Positions 22,835 to 33,421 of a stretch of 42,024 nt of DNA are shown here, one piece after another. The translations under genes were made by a program, and so were the position numbers. The notes beneath the pieces are model-generated. The model saw only the letters and a list, made by a program, of their open reading frames with translations. It did no database searches and was not told where the DNA came from. This DNA comes from Astrocystis sublimbata (Eukaryota > Ascomycota > Sordariomycetes > Xylariales > Xylariaceae). The stretch is taken from NCBI GenBank assembly GCA_022453515.1, contig JAJNNY010000122.1:1-42024 (forward strand), in the 5' to 3' direction. Position 1 is the stretch's first letter. Every line of letters begins with the position of its first letter.

Positions 22835-25293
22835 ATGGCGCCTCCGCATAGAGAGGAAGGTGCTATCATTATAGGCCTTGATTTCGGTACTACGTAAGTA
22901 CTCGAGGGAGTCGAAAGAAGATGCAAACACGCCTAACTTACCTTTCTAGATTCACTGGCGTAGCATACGACTACGTCAAAGCCGACAAGGGCAACTCAAA
23001 TGACATCGAGCCACTTTCAATTACACTTTGGCCAAGCTCGGGTTATGGGGACTTCCCAAAGGTTCCATCGGCTTTAGTGTACAGACCGGATGGCACGGTG
23101 GCCTGGGGCCACCAAGCTTCAGATGACTCCGATGCCATACTTTGGTTCAAGCTCTTGCTGCTCGATGAGGATGACCTACCACTCCATTTGGGAAGTGCGA
23201 AGCAGGTGATGCAAGCTAGCATAGGCGTCGCGAAAACAGACAAGGACGTTGTTGCAATCATTGCAGAATACCTCTCGAAAGTGTGGGAGCACGCCCTTGA
23301 CGTGATTGGGAAGGCTCGGGGGAAAAAATTCATAGACACGCATCCCATACTGTATGTATCAAAACCTACGGTGCCGGATACTCTAGTTCCATTGTGTTGC
23401 TTGCTAGCACTTTCTACCATACTAGGTATGAAAGGTTGGGAATCTCGACTGACATGTTTTTATACACGCAGTGTCATGGCAACTGTTCCTGCCATGTGGC
23501 AAGACTACGCAGTTGCCAACATGGAGCATGCTTTGAGAATGTCGGGGATTCTGAACCAAAGGCCTGGATGTCCTGAGATCACTCATGCTATCGTATCTGA
23601 GCCAGAAGCAGCAGCTCTTGCTACGATACACCATCACCAAAAGTTCGACACTCTCCAATGCGGGCAGACCTTTGTCATTGCTGACCTAGGGGGTGGCACT
23701 GTGGTAAGCAATCTATTCTGTTTCGACCCTCCAATGGGCACTTACGATTGAAATGCACAGGATCTTGTGAGCTTCACAGTTCAGGCTATTCATCCTCGGC
23801 TCGTTCTCGAGGAGGTGGTAGAAGGAGAGGGCGCACTATGTGGCGCGACCTTTCTCGATGAAGCGTTCCGCCAATGCGTTCAAGCTAAAATGAACCATCA
23901 GAAGTCGAAAGATAGGACCCTCAAATCATGGGATCAACTACATGAACTCGAGCAAAAGAGAATTCTTCATCTTTCGTGGGAAAGGGGAATTAAGAGAAAC
24001 CATTGCGATGGCAATGAAGCACAGCGCATAGACCTAGGCACTCAAGGGAATCGCAGACCTGATGTTCTACTGGAATCGTAAGTTGCTACTTCGCTGGTAG
24101 TACTGGAAAGGAGATTATTCGCTTATAAAGGATATGTGGATAGATCTGATCTGAACAACATCTTTGATTCCGTGTACGAAGAGATCTCGAGGCTTGTTGA
24201 CCGACAAGTGAAAGCGATCGAAGACAAGACTGGAGATGTGCCTTCAGTATGTTCACCACTTGCTGATCATCATGTTGACTGATCATGGACTCATGTTGCT
24301 TGCCCTAGTTCATTGCTTTGAGCGGGGGGTTCGGGAGATGCCCATACATTTACCATGAGCTTCGCCGGGAGTATCAAGACCAGATAGAGATACTCTTCGA
24401 ACAAGACGAAAAGCCGTAAGTCTTGGGTTGCGACAACAGCTTGAAGTATTCTGATTCCTGTCTAGCTGGACGGCGGTGTCACGAGGTGCAGTCCTTGCAG
24501 GAGCGGCGCGTTTGAACGACCAGACCCAAGTCCAATCACACATTTCTCGATACAGTTATGGATGGAATATGTGGGAAGACTTTGAGTAAGTCATAACCAG
24601 TATTTGACAAGCATTCTTGCGAGAGCATGATGATTCTGACCATTTCGCCGCAGTTCTCGTGTTCACCACCCCGACGATCGCGCAACTGACACGTTGACTG
24701 GCCGCCGTGTCGCTTCCGACCAAATCCAATGGTGTATTCATCGCGTGAGAATTGCATATCTGTGCCTGCAAGATCTATCAACATGCTGATTGACGAGCAG
24801 GGAGAGAGTGTTAAGGCTCAAAGCTTCTCATACGAGAGGTATTTTGAGATCGAAGAGGTTGGTCTTGTGACATTTTCGGAGCCCATCTACCGCTCCAGTC
24901 TGAGCAAACCCCCCACCAGACTGATCGAGAACGAAAGAGAGGCAGAGTCAAGCCAAGGTGCAAGCTCCGCGAATTTCCGACAGCATGCCACTATTCAGAT
25001 GCAAACTCCAGTGCCAGTCGAGCAGCTACCCAGGGGAGGTCGAACACGGTATGTAATATGTATCAAAACCTACAGCGCCGGATACTTTGGTCCCATTGTG
25101 TCGCTTGATCTAGCATTATCTACCATATGGAGGTTGGGAATCTCGACTGACATGTTTTCATGCACACAGCTATCCCCACCGCATACTCAACTACACAGTA
25201 GAAGTCAACGTCTCGGGGGCTAACCTCACCATCCAGGTGATGTCCCACGGCAAGAAAATTGGCCATAAAACCATCTCAACGGTTAGCGACTAA
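22835..25293 (+). CDS. Hsp70-like ATPase (HSPA12-type), frame damaged
   Basis: The actin/Hsp70 ATPase fold is shown by GLDFGTTFTGVAYDYV (phosphate 1, split by intron 1), SEPEAAALAT, VIADLGGGTV (phosphate 2), GEGALCGATFLDEAF and FIALSGGFGRCPYIYHELR (adenosine motif). Fungal members of this divergent group lack a canonical substrate-binding domain. My exons: 22835-22893, 22950-23351, 23472-23703, 23761-24246, 24309-24415, 24466-24585, 24654-25048, 25170-25293, about 640 residues ending GHKTISTVSD. Two problems: a TAA at 24079-24081, avoidable only by a 33-nt intron (24078-24110); and a frame slip near 24744, where QWCIHR and GENCISVPARSINML are separated as if one G were missing. Introns 2 and 8 are homologous to each other. 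It may be a young pseudogene, carry assembly errors, or be spliced in a way I cannot see. Confidence 0.8.
23352..23471 (+). repeat. Introner-like intron, copy A
   Basis: A 120-nt intron, phase 2, with GTATGT donor, GACTGACATG branch region and CGCAG acceptor. It is about 80% identical over nearly its whole length to the intron at 25049-25169. Shared blocks are TGTATCAAAACCTAC, GCCGGATACT, CCATTGTGT, TATCTACCATA-like and GTTGGGAATCTCGACTGACA. Flanking exons are unrelated, so the repeated unit is the intron itself. Confidence 0.85.
25049..25169 (+). repeat. Introner-like intron, copy B
   Basis: A 121-nt intron, phase 2, with GTATGT donor, the same GACTGACATG branch region and a CACAG acceptor. 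Relative to copy A it has a 7-nt insertion right after the donor (TAATATG) and a shorter centre. Splicing joins GGRTR to YPHRILNYTVEVNVSG in frame. Confidence 0.85.
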
Positions 25294-27232
25294 GGTTGGA
25301 GCACAGTCACTTACTCGTCATATCTCTTGACTTATTTGGCTCGGCATGTGAGCTTTCCATATATTCTGGAGACAAAACTACTGGCATTTTAGGTACTCTT
25401 GCCGTACTTCACAGTTTGCATCGTATATTTTAGGGGAGTTACTACGCAGTCTGTACTACTTCTTAGGTGGAACGTAAGGCCTGGCCGTAGACACGAAAGA
25501 TAGATGCTACCACTAGCTAGTCTGGTTTGCTACCAGTACAACCGCTGGCTTACTTTACCTCGCGTTTCAGCAGCAGTGCATGTGAACGACACCCCATCTA
25601 GACGCTCTCGAGGTCATTAATCCAGAATCCGGTGGTGAGATCAATGTTGCAGCAAACCGATTTCTGTGTCTGATGCTCCTGTCTGATGCTCCTGCCTTGG
25701 AGATTAGGTCATCTCACGCACGTCCAAAATGGAAGAATTGGCTTGGTTGGGGTCGGGCCCCCAGAATCCTGTTACTGTAGGTAGATGGCAACATTTTATT
25801 CAACGCCAGACTCCCTAGTAGTAGGCTTAGCATGCTCTGCCGTGTCCATTTTTCGGAGCTCGCGTTCAGTACGATGACTCTTGAGTGAGCCAATCATTTG
25901 GTGTTTGGCACTCAAGGCACTTACTTAGGCCCCCAAGCAGCCAAGTCCCACGATGTTTGCAAGACCAGGATACCAGGTTGCCGGGGGCGGGAGTTGGAGG
26001 CCACCTATCGGGCGACGGAGTCTGGGATGCCCGTCAGGGACCAGGGGAGAATGTCAGGATTGATTGATCGACCCTGCGAGTACTAATATATACCACTGGG
26101 CTGCTGCTACCTCTAGATGTCGTTGCCTGCCGGGGTAGCCCTACGGCTTTGATATGTTGTGCCACATACTAGGTACATTAGGTAGGTACGTGCATGTACT
26201 CTACCCCAGAGAGGGTTGGTTGTAGGCTGTAGGTAGCGCGTTTCTCACGGACGTAGGCCCCTAGGTACGCACGCTAGGCCGTTCCGGTGCACCTATCATG
26301 ATGCTAGCCCCCTGCCTGTAGATAGGTAATTTTAGGTACCTACATGTAGGTCGGCACCATCTGCAGGTAGATACCTACATAAGTAGCTACTAGGTAGGTG
26401 CTGCCTGGCACCATGCATCGCCAAGAGAAGCGCTGATGATTGATTTGGAAACTACCTGACCATGCTAACCTACCTACGACATAAGGATGTAATATGTGTA
26501 TCGTAATGCCGGGTCAACTCGCAGGGCCATGTCTTCTCGCCAAGCACCTACATACCACGAGTAGTAATTCTCACCTGGGCACCCTCCAGTTCGACCAAAG
26601 CTTCTCTACTGGCCCCCCATCAGGCATCGCGCAGGCACACAACGGCCACAACGGCCAGAGAGACGCGTACTCGTTCTCGCTCGTACATTGCCACCTTCGA
26701 ATCGAGTCTGTCACAAGAAGGAACTGAGGCCGCCCACGCACGCAGCCACGAGCCACGAGCCCACGAGCTACGAGCCCACGAGCTACGCTCCTGGTCACCA
26801 CGCTGCAGTTTACCAAGTCCTACACTACACAACTCGTATCTGGATTGGGGCCCCCACTCGTCCACGCCCGGCACGCACGTCGAAAGCTAGGCATCGTTTT
26901 AGGGCCGGGCGAGAAAGGAGGTACTTGGGCCCTTGGGGTCTACCTTTGCCCCCCCTGCGATTAGTTGGCGATGCTGCACCCGCGGTGAAACGGGTCTTGC
27001 GAACGAACGGCAAAGACGGCCAATGCACCGCACCGCATTTTACTGCTGCCCATACCATCGCATCTGAGACTCCGCATCGTCTTGCCGTCTTGCCGTCAGC
27101 CCACGTGCACTGCAAAGCGAGGAGGAAGCAGAGCGCGAGAGAAGGGAACCTTGGGAGTAGCCGTGACGCCCAGCTGCCGTCATCGTCGCCAGTTCCCTCC
27201 CTTGCCGCTCTGCAACCGCGTACCGGCCGGAC
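25294..27232. other. Intergenic, 5' flank of the zinc-finger-like gene
   Basis: No gene is supported. There is a direct repeat of GTCTGATGCTCCT at about 25668-25693, a dense cluster of GTAGGTACCTA-type palindromes over 26170-26400, and an imperfect ACGAGCC/ACGAGCTACGAGCCC tandem at about 26743-26788. Two long opposing frames (26688-27236 plus, 26825-27559 minus) are low-complexity artefacts of this GC-rich leader. Confidence 0.55.
26170..26400. promoter_or_regulatory. CCTAGGTAGG-type palindrome cluster
   Basis: At least eight related elements (TTAGGTAGGTAC, GTAGGTAGCG, TTTAGGTACCTAC, ACTAGGTAGGTG and similar) lie about 0.8-1.1 kb upstream of the zinc-finger-like gene. Confidence 0.4.
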
Positions 27233-28669
27233 ATGAGTAGCGACGGCAAACCCGTCTCCGTCCACACGGTGGGATCGCTGCTGGCCGTCGTTGCAAACTC
27301 CGTCCAGGATGCCCTGCGCATCCTCATGTTCGCCGACAAACGTGCCTGGAAATCGCCCGAGTTCGAGCAGTTGCGCCTGCTCGAAGAAGCCCTCGACGAG
27401 GCGAAGCGAGACTTCCAGGAACTGCCTCTCCTCGTCAACGGGCGCTTTTACTACGAGAATGATCGCAAGCGTAAGTGGTCTTGATGTTGCCGCTCGCCTA
27501 GCCCAGTGGCTCATCTCATTTGCGCGAATGTGAGACGCCGATGAGTGCTTGCCCGTCAAGTGACTCGTTCAAAATTTGAAGCACGCAACGCAACCCCCCT
27601 CGGAGGCATGGTCTCCTCAAATTTACAGACAATGTCAGTGATTCTGTGACGCTATACATCTCGCTGACTGTCTGATACAGCCGACAGCCTTGACGAACTG
27701 CATGAATTGAGCACCCGCTTTCAGGAGCACTCACAAAATATGAAGAACTGGGTCCGGTCGGGTGGTCCGATAGAACCGGAATGGGCAGCCGAGACACGGT
27801 GGCTGAGGCGGGAACTACACCGCGCACAATGCCGCGCGGTGCGGCGGATTCACGACGACCTCGAAGGGTCTTCCTCACGACCGCGGTGCTTAGGTGCCCT
27901 GCTAGTGTGGCGAAGTCAAAAACGACAACAGTCTCATGATCCACCACTCCAAGCTCACCCGTCCGACTCACAGCGGCAGCAACCCTACTCACAAAGAGAC
28001 GATCAGATACCGTCGAACTCAACTCGAAACCACGAGATCCTGGCATGTAATAGCACGGGAAAATTCCAACGTTTGGGTCCCGAAAACCGGGATATCGCCT
28101 TCGTCTGTGACTTCTGCGATGGATTTCTCGTGTGGGAAGACCTCCGCTCCATGCCGAGCACGCGACAGCAGCATGCCTCAGCCCCGGCATCTTCAACAAC
28201 AGGCCTGCAAGAGAACTGGGCCGCGACGGGGTTTAGTCATCCCCGCTCCCCATTCACTGAAACCGGCTCGTATCCCTCCAGCGGCGGGCCAGGCTCCGAG
28301 GTGGAACTCGAGGACCGGAGTAGCAAGCCTAGTTATCAGACCAGAGTCAGATCCAGAGAAATGACTGCCGAAGCAGATACCGAGATGAGAGGGGAAGAAA
28401 AGACAATCGTGTTCCCGGCTGTCGCTATTGCGAATCACCTCCCGCCTGACCTGGGTGAGTGGCAGGCCCCACTGCTCTGCCCGCTCTGCGACGAGTACTA
28501 CTACGAGGAGCAAGGCGACGGTGACATGGACCGCGTGCGGTATACACAGGACGAGCGCGGTTTTGAGAGTGTCGCCGCACTGCAAGAGCATTTCGAATGG
28601 ACGCACAGCAGCTTGGTACCTAGTCTCGCGGATGTCAAGTCTAAGACTCCGAGCTGTGAGCTCATGTAG
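27233..28669 (+). CDS. Zinc-finger-like protein, uncharacterised
   Basis: Two exons (27233-27470, 27681-28669; 210-nt intron with GTAAGT donor and GATACAG acceptor) give 408 residues. The N-terminal 120 residues look helical (LRLLEEALDEAKRDFQELPL; SLDELHELSTRFQEHSQNMK). A long hydrophilic, Ser/Pro-rich middle follows. Two possible metal sites are visible: IAFVCDFCDGFLVW (C-x2-C) and LLCPLCDEYYYEEQ (C-x2-C), the latter followed about 30 residues on by HFEWTH (H-x4-H), resembling an irregular C2H2 finger. No NLS is obvious. I do not recognise a named family. It is convergent with Sec22, 557 bp apart. Confidence 0.75.
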
Positions 28670-29226
28670 GCGCGCATTCTCTTTGCTTGCTGTGCGACAC
28701 AGATAAATCTGAGGCGAGCATATGCAGAGAGTATCGGACGGCTGTGCGAATGATGGATGCAATACGATACTTTACGATCTTGGTTTCCGATGCGTCAAAA
28801 CCAAAGGAATACGAAAAAAGTAGAATGGCGAGATGGGCTGGCTCACGGGTTGAGTTCACGCATGTATATATGTATGTTTCTAGCCTACCTAACGATGGGA
28901 GATAGCAAGGCGTTCTGGTCGGCCTGAAGGCTCAAGCCGCAAATGCAAGGATATTGATTTTCTTTTGGGGACTCATAAGCATTGTCACACCTAATTCAAT
29001 ACCTTCGACTGAACTTTACATCATCATCTCGTGTTGTTATCGGCATGGCGATGCATTGGGCCACTTCTGTCTCAGAACAGATTTTGATCCGACTGACAAT
29101 CGTGTGTCTTGCATGTTCAAGATCCGACTACGAGTGCGACTATGATTGCGACTGGCCAAATTGGTGGTGGGTGTGTCATCCAGCCTCTTGTTGGTGGTTA
29201 TCGGCTTGATCCCGTCTTGTATTGGT
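28670..29226. other. Convergent 3' intergenic
   Basis: This lies between two converging stop codons. Nothing coding is supported; it probably holds both 3' UTRs. Confidence 0.6.
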
Positions 29227-30078
29227 CTAGAAGAATCGGAAATATATAAACAATATGACGATAAGGCCGAAAATGCCTATGGGCGCATACTGCTTGACGA
29301 GCAGGTCCCAGTTGATCTTAACGGCCGCCTTGCGATACTTCTTGCTGTCATCCCGTAATCTCGAGCTCATCTCGCCCATGCGCTCCAGACTATCGCCTCT
29401 GTATAGCAGGTCCTCGATGTTCTTCGTCATGACCTGGGTGACGTCACGGAGCTCGTCGTTGAGCTTGTCGAGGTTCTGGGTAGCGCGGGTGTCGGCGTAG
29501 GTCGACTTGGTGCGGTTGATGAAGGTGTCGAACTCCATGAAGGCGTAGGGGCGCAACGACGGGCTGTGTAGCTGCTGGGCCGAGTACGAGTTGGAGAACT
29601 CGGCCGACAGGTCCGAGAGGTAGGTGAAGGCGAGCTTGCGCGGGTAGGAGCGGTCGCAGATGCACAGGAATACGATGTCGTTGGCGATGAGATAACTGTG
29701 ACAGGCGGAAGACGAACCGTGTCAGCTCGTGATGGAGCACAATAACGAGGGGGAGAGAGAGAGAGAGAGTCTAGGGGGAAGGGGATCTCGACGTACTGTA
29801 ATGTGTAGTTGCCGCTCTCGATGGTGGCTTGCTGCTCCGAGTTGCGGTTTAGTCTCCGTAGGATCAACTTGATCTGGGACTTGACCTCGGCCAAGGCCGA
29901 CTCGCTCTGCTCGTCATCGACCGATGCGCATAGCATCAAGCCTGGCGTGGGGTGTATCAGCCCTGCGCACGCAATGGCACTGGAGAAGGCCGTGGTGATG
30001 GACGGTCGAAACGGTATCACCAGACGGGGGGGAGGACGCACCATCGCCCACACGGGCTATTTGTGTCGATCTTATCAT
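29227..30078 (-). CDS. SEC22: R-SNARE Sec22
   Basis: Sec22 is the v-/R-SNARE of ER-Golgi transport in both directions. Three exons (30042-30078, 29797-29941, 29227-29695; introns 100 and 101 nt) give 216 residues, the usual length. The short first exon encodes MIRSTQIARVGDG and joins LMLCASVDDEQSESALAE. The longin domain covers residues 1 to about 118 (RRLNRNSEQQATIESGNYTL, CDRSYPRKLAFTYL). The SNARE helix is at about 126-186 with the zero-layer Arg at about 160 (DLLYRGDSLERM), and a C-terminal membrane anchor occupies the last 20 residues (YAPIGIFGLIVILFIYFRFF). Intron 2 has a GTACGT donor. The start codon sits 18 bp from a long (AAC)n array, which therefore lies in the leader or core promoter. 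Confidence 0.96.
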
Positions 30079-30095
30079 TCTCGAATCTGGTGTCT

Positions 30096-30250
<155 letters not shown>

Positions 30251-30664
30251 GAAGAGTGCACACTGGCTTGCTGTCTTGCTAGTGTAGCCCCTAGGCTGCG
30301 GATCAATTCGGTTGGAGATATCGGCTGCCTGTGTCCGGAATACAGGGCGTGGCGGTATACGTGTCTTTTGAGCCTGCGCAAGCAGCAACGCGACGGCAGG
30401 CACTCGCAGGTCGACGGGTTGGAGATGACGTGGGCTGGGTCGAATGGTGAGGAAGGAGGCTACTTCGCAACTCGCAAGTATGAAAAGGCTGTCGCTGTCG
30501 TGGCGGTTGGTCTTTTGGAGCTGTTTGCGATGTGATTTGATGTACTATGTATGTGATGGACAAAGCCCGAGAGCGAAGAATTTGGGTGGGAATAGCGAAT
30601 AATTGGTTTGAAAGTGAAAGTGAGCTTGGCTTTCGATGTTCGAGGTGCCTCCACGGGGATAACC

Positions 30665-30955
30665 TTAGGCACCTACTACCTACTCCGTACTACCTAGGTA
30701 ACCTCTAGGTGATATAGGTACTCTAGCACTCTACCTAACCTAGGGAGGTAGGTAGGTACAGTGTAAAGATGGGGACAGAGGAGGCAGGGATATATACTGA
30801 TCGGGAATAGCCCGTAGCTGCACTTGGACTTGAGTGGCTGCCGTCGACTGCGGATTGCCCTTTTGGGACGTCCATATTGGTTGGAAACTTGGAAGTGCCC
30901 AAATACCTAGGTAGGTACCTACCTAGGCATGCTAGGTAACCTAAGGTAGGTAACA
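30665..30955. promoter_or_regulatory. Paired CCTAGGTAGG-type palindrome clusters
   Basis: Two groups (30665-30760, 30901-30955), each with full palindromes such as CCTAGGTAGGTACC, sit midway between the divergent Sec22 and ASX-homology start codons. Confidence 0.4.
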
Positions 30956-31325
30956 GAATAGCCCTCTTTGAGCAGCCGCGACAGCCTCACTCAAAGCTGG
31001 GGATTCCTTAGGCCTCATGTCCCCCCCCCCCCACCTCTGCTACATCTGCATTTCTCAAAACCTCCACGCATCATCATGTGTGCCATGCATTTACCGCTGC
31101 TACAACAAACACGGCTGTGTGATGCTTGTGTATGAATCCCTCATAAGTATCTGCAAGTCCGGATGCACACCGCCTCCCAGCCCCAAACTGTTCCTTTGCT
31201 CGATTGGCGCGTCTCACAGCGTAGACCTAAGAAGTGGTCTGTCTGTCTGTCTGTGTATAGTTACACCTTAGACAGCCTTAGGGACTTATTGCAGTTGACT
31301 TAACTTGCATTTGTCCCACTCCAGT

Positions 31326-32458
31326 ATGCCACCGCGCAGGTCCGCCTCGGCCGCCCAACTTGAAGACGGAAGCAACCCGTCAGAAGCTAGCACGTCGAAG
31401 CGCAGACTAAGATCACAGGGCTCACGTCCCGTGGCCGACACTCCTGATAGTGGCAGCCTGCCGCCTCAAGAGGATGACCACATGGCATTCGCTGAAGTCG
31501 TCGTGCCCAACACGCCAAAGAACGCGAGATCGAAGCACGCCGATGCCACTCGCCAAGCAGTCATACCTGCAACTGCAAGTTCAACAACCGGAACTCCGAG
31601 GTCGCTGAGGTCTTCTCGCCACACCTCCTCCATTGCTCAGGCCGAAAGCGTCACCGACTCGCCATCGGGCAGGGGTGTTCCGGTCAAGAAACAGGACTTC
31701 CCGACTGCCATCGCTGCCGATGATGACGGTAAACCAGATGACCTGTCCGACCAAGCATCAACCGAGAAGCAGAAAGCAAACCCGAAGCCCACGAAGCGCG
31801 TGCTTATCCGCAAGAGCCGCTCGAAATGGGACAACCCGGACGAGATGCTTACGGCCCAGAATGCCCCTCTCGCTGAAGCAGACCTTAGAGTGAGTTGCTT
31901 CACTCGCCGCCCAGACCCATCGCTTTTGCTTTTGCTTTCCCTTTTACGCATGTCCTACATGTACTAACAAAAATGGTTCAGGACCTACTATGCAACCCCG
32001 GCGCGTGGGATGGTCTGTCAAGTGAGGAGAAAGAGAAGATACTTGCCAAGTTTCCGGATAATGCGGAAGTCCTGGATCCTGATACACCTGAGGCTCGCCC
32101 CAACATCGCAGCGCTACGTAGCAATGATGATTTTCGACACGACATAGCTCGGTACAAGGAAGGACTGAGCAAGGGCTTCCATGATGCCGAGTGGATTCAA
32201 CAGGCCCAAGCAGCCCATCGGCTGCGCAAACTGGGCTCCTATGAAGAATTCATGGCTGAGGATTTTGAAGAGAAATGGGGATTGCCGATGCCCCAGCAAC
32301 TACACGCTGAAGCTGCCACGAGTGGGAACGGCAGTCACGGAGCTGGCTGCGTCCCAGGTGGTGAAGTGATGGTCAAATCTGCCGACTCGGACTCCATGGC
32401 GCAGTCTAAGGGAATGCCTGGTCAACGTCAAGGCACTGATGGCACATCACGACTCTAA
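31326..32458 (+). CDS. ASX-homology (DEUBAD-like) domain protein
   Basis: Two exons (31326-31889, 31982-32458; 92-nt intron with GTGAGT donor, TACTAAC branch site and CAG acceptor) give 346 residues. The start is the first ATG in frame (MPPRRSASAAQ); upstream codons have none. The N-terminal 150 residues are disordered and basic (SKRRLRSQGSR). The motif RKSRSKWDNPDEMLTAQNAP leads into LRDLLCNPGAWDGLSSEEKE, ILAKFPDNAEVL and FRHDIARYKEGLSKGF, the hallmark of the ASX homology domain found in Asx/ASXL proteins, which bind a BAP1/UCH-type deubiquitinase. Animal members act on chromatin; the fungal role is inferred. The stop at 32456-32458 looks premature, because coding-like sequence continues in the same frame beyond it. 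Confidence 0.85.
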
Positions 32459-32879
32459 TCCTCAGATGTGCAGCCGACACAACCACCCGAGATCGACTCA
32501 CAAGTCCGAAACGACAGACAAGAGGACATTTCGGGCATCAAGGCCGGAGCTTTGGAACCGAAGAAAGGCAAGGGGTGAGAAATGTATATCAATAATACTA
32601 ACGCGCCAACTGGAAAGTTTGCTGCAAAAAAATAACTAATTCGACATCATGAGACTACCAGACAGGATCGATAGCTATAACGAGTTATTGGCTTTAGAGG
32701 TATGCTGAAGCAGCGGCATGGATAGAGGACCATACGAAAGAAGAGGCGTTGTAGAGCAGGTGCTTCACATATATTTTCCATCTGTGCCTGACTCGGACCC
32801 AAAATCCGTCACCGTACTTTACGATGAGGAAGAGCGGCGCTACCGAGGCAGCATTCAATTCAACGATCGACAATCGTGA
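32459..32879 (+). pseudogene. Decayed 3' coding tail of the ASX-homology gene
   Basis: After the TAA at 32456 the same frame reads on as coding-like sequence (DVQPTQPPEIDSQVRNDRQE, AGALEPKKGKG, then EMYINNTNAPTGKFAAKK, LIRHHETTRQD), broken by TGA 32576-32578 and TAA 32633-32635. It then shifts frame to RIDSYNELLALE (32667-32699), again to YAEAAAWIEDHTKEEAL (32701-32751, then TAG), and again to EQVLHIYFPSVPDSDPKSVT and VLYDEEERRYRGSIQFNDRQ, ending at TGA 32877-32879. The pieces follow each other in order, as a once-continuous C-terminus would. That they belong to the upstream gene is inference from frame and adjacency. Confidence 0.5.
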
Positions 32880-33421
32880 TGATTTCCATTCGGGAAAAGG
32901 GAATAGAAAGGAGAGGATACAGAATCTATGATACCCCTAGCTTGCTAGATTAGAGAGAACGATTATTGAAAACAAATACGTATTGCTACGTGCAACAATT
33001 CTGGTCTAAGTTCGCTGATTTGCCTAGTAGTGAATGTAGCCCTTATCTACCTAGGTAGGTACATGTAGTCTTGATATTTATCGTATGGGTATTTCTTAGG
33101 TGTCCTCAACATAATGGAATGTTAAAGGGAGTTGGCTTGACCTTACGTGTCTCTAAAGCGGGAATATATAGTTGCTAAATAGTGCTCATTTATTCTCCTA
33201 GATAGGTACAGTATATACTATGGTCCATCTCTTCCATCATATTTTCGTTCCTACTCGTCGCTCTAAGCCCTTGCCAAATCTTAGGGTCTGGGGGTTCTCT
33301 TATTACATTCACCTGTGAACACATCTCATTTCTATCGCTCGCTATCGCATGCACAACTAAGCAGCTATCAACATATGATGTGTGGATATTCCCTTGATAA
33401 TCTTCATCTTCATCCTCGACG
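32880..33421. other. Convergent 3' intergenic
   Basis: AT-rich, with one CTACCTAGGTAGGTAC motif at 33047-33063. No gene is supported. Confidence 0.6.

Noticed and set aside
26688..27559. Two long opposing frames upstream of the zinc-finger-like gene
   Set aside because: Low-complexity repeats of a GC-rich leader, overlapping each other and exon 1; no domain features.
28193..28762. 189-codon minus-strand frame
   Set aside because: Antisense shadow of the zinc-finger-like gene's second exon.
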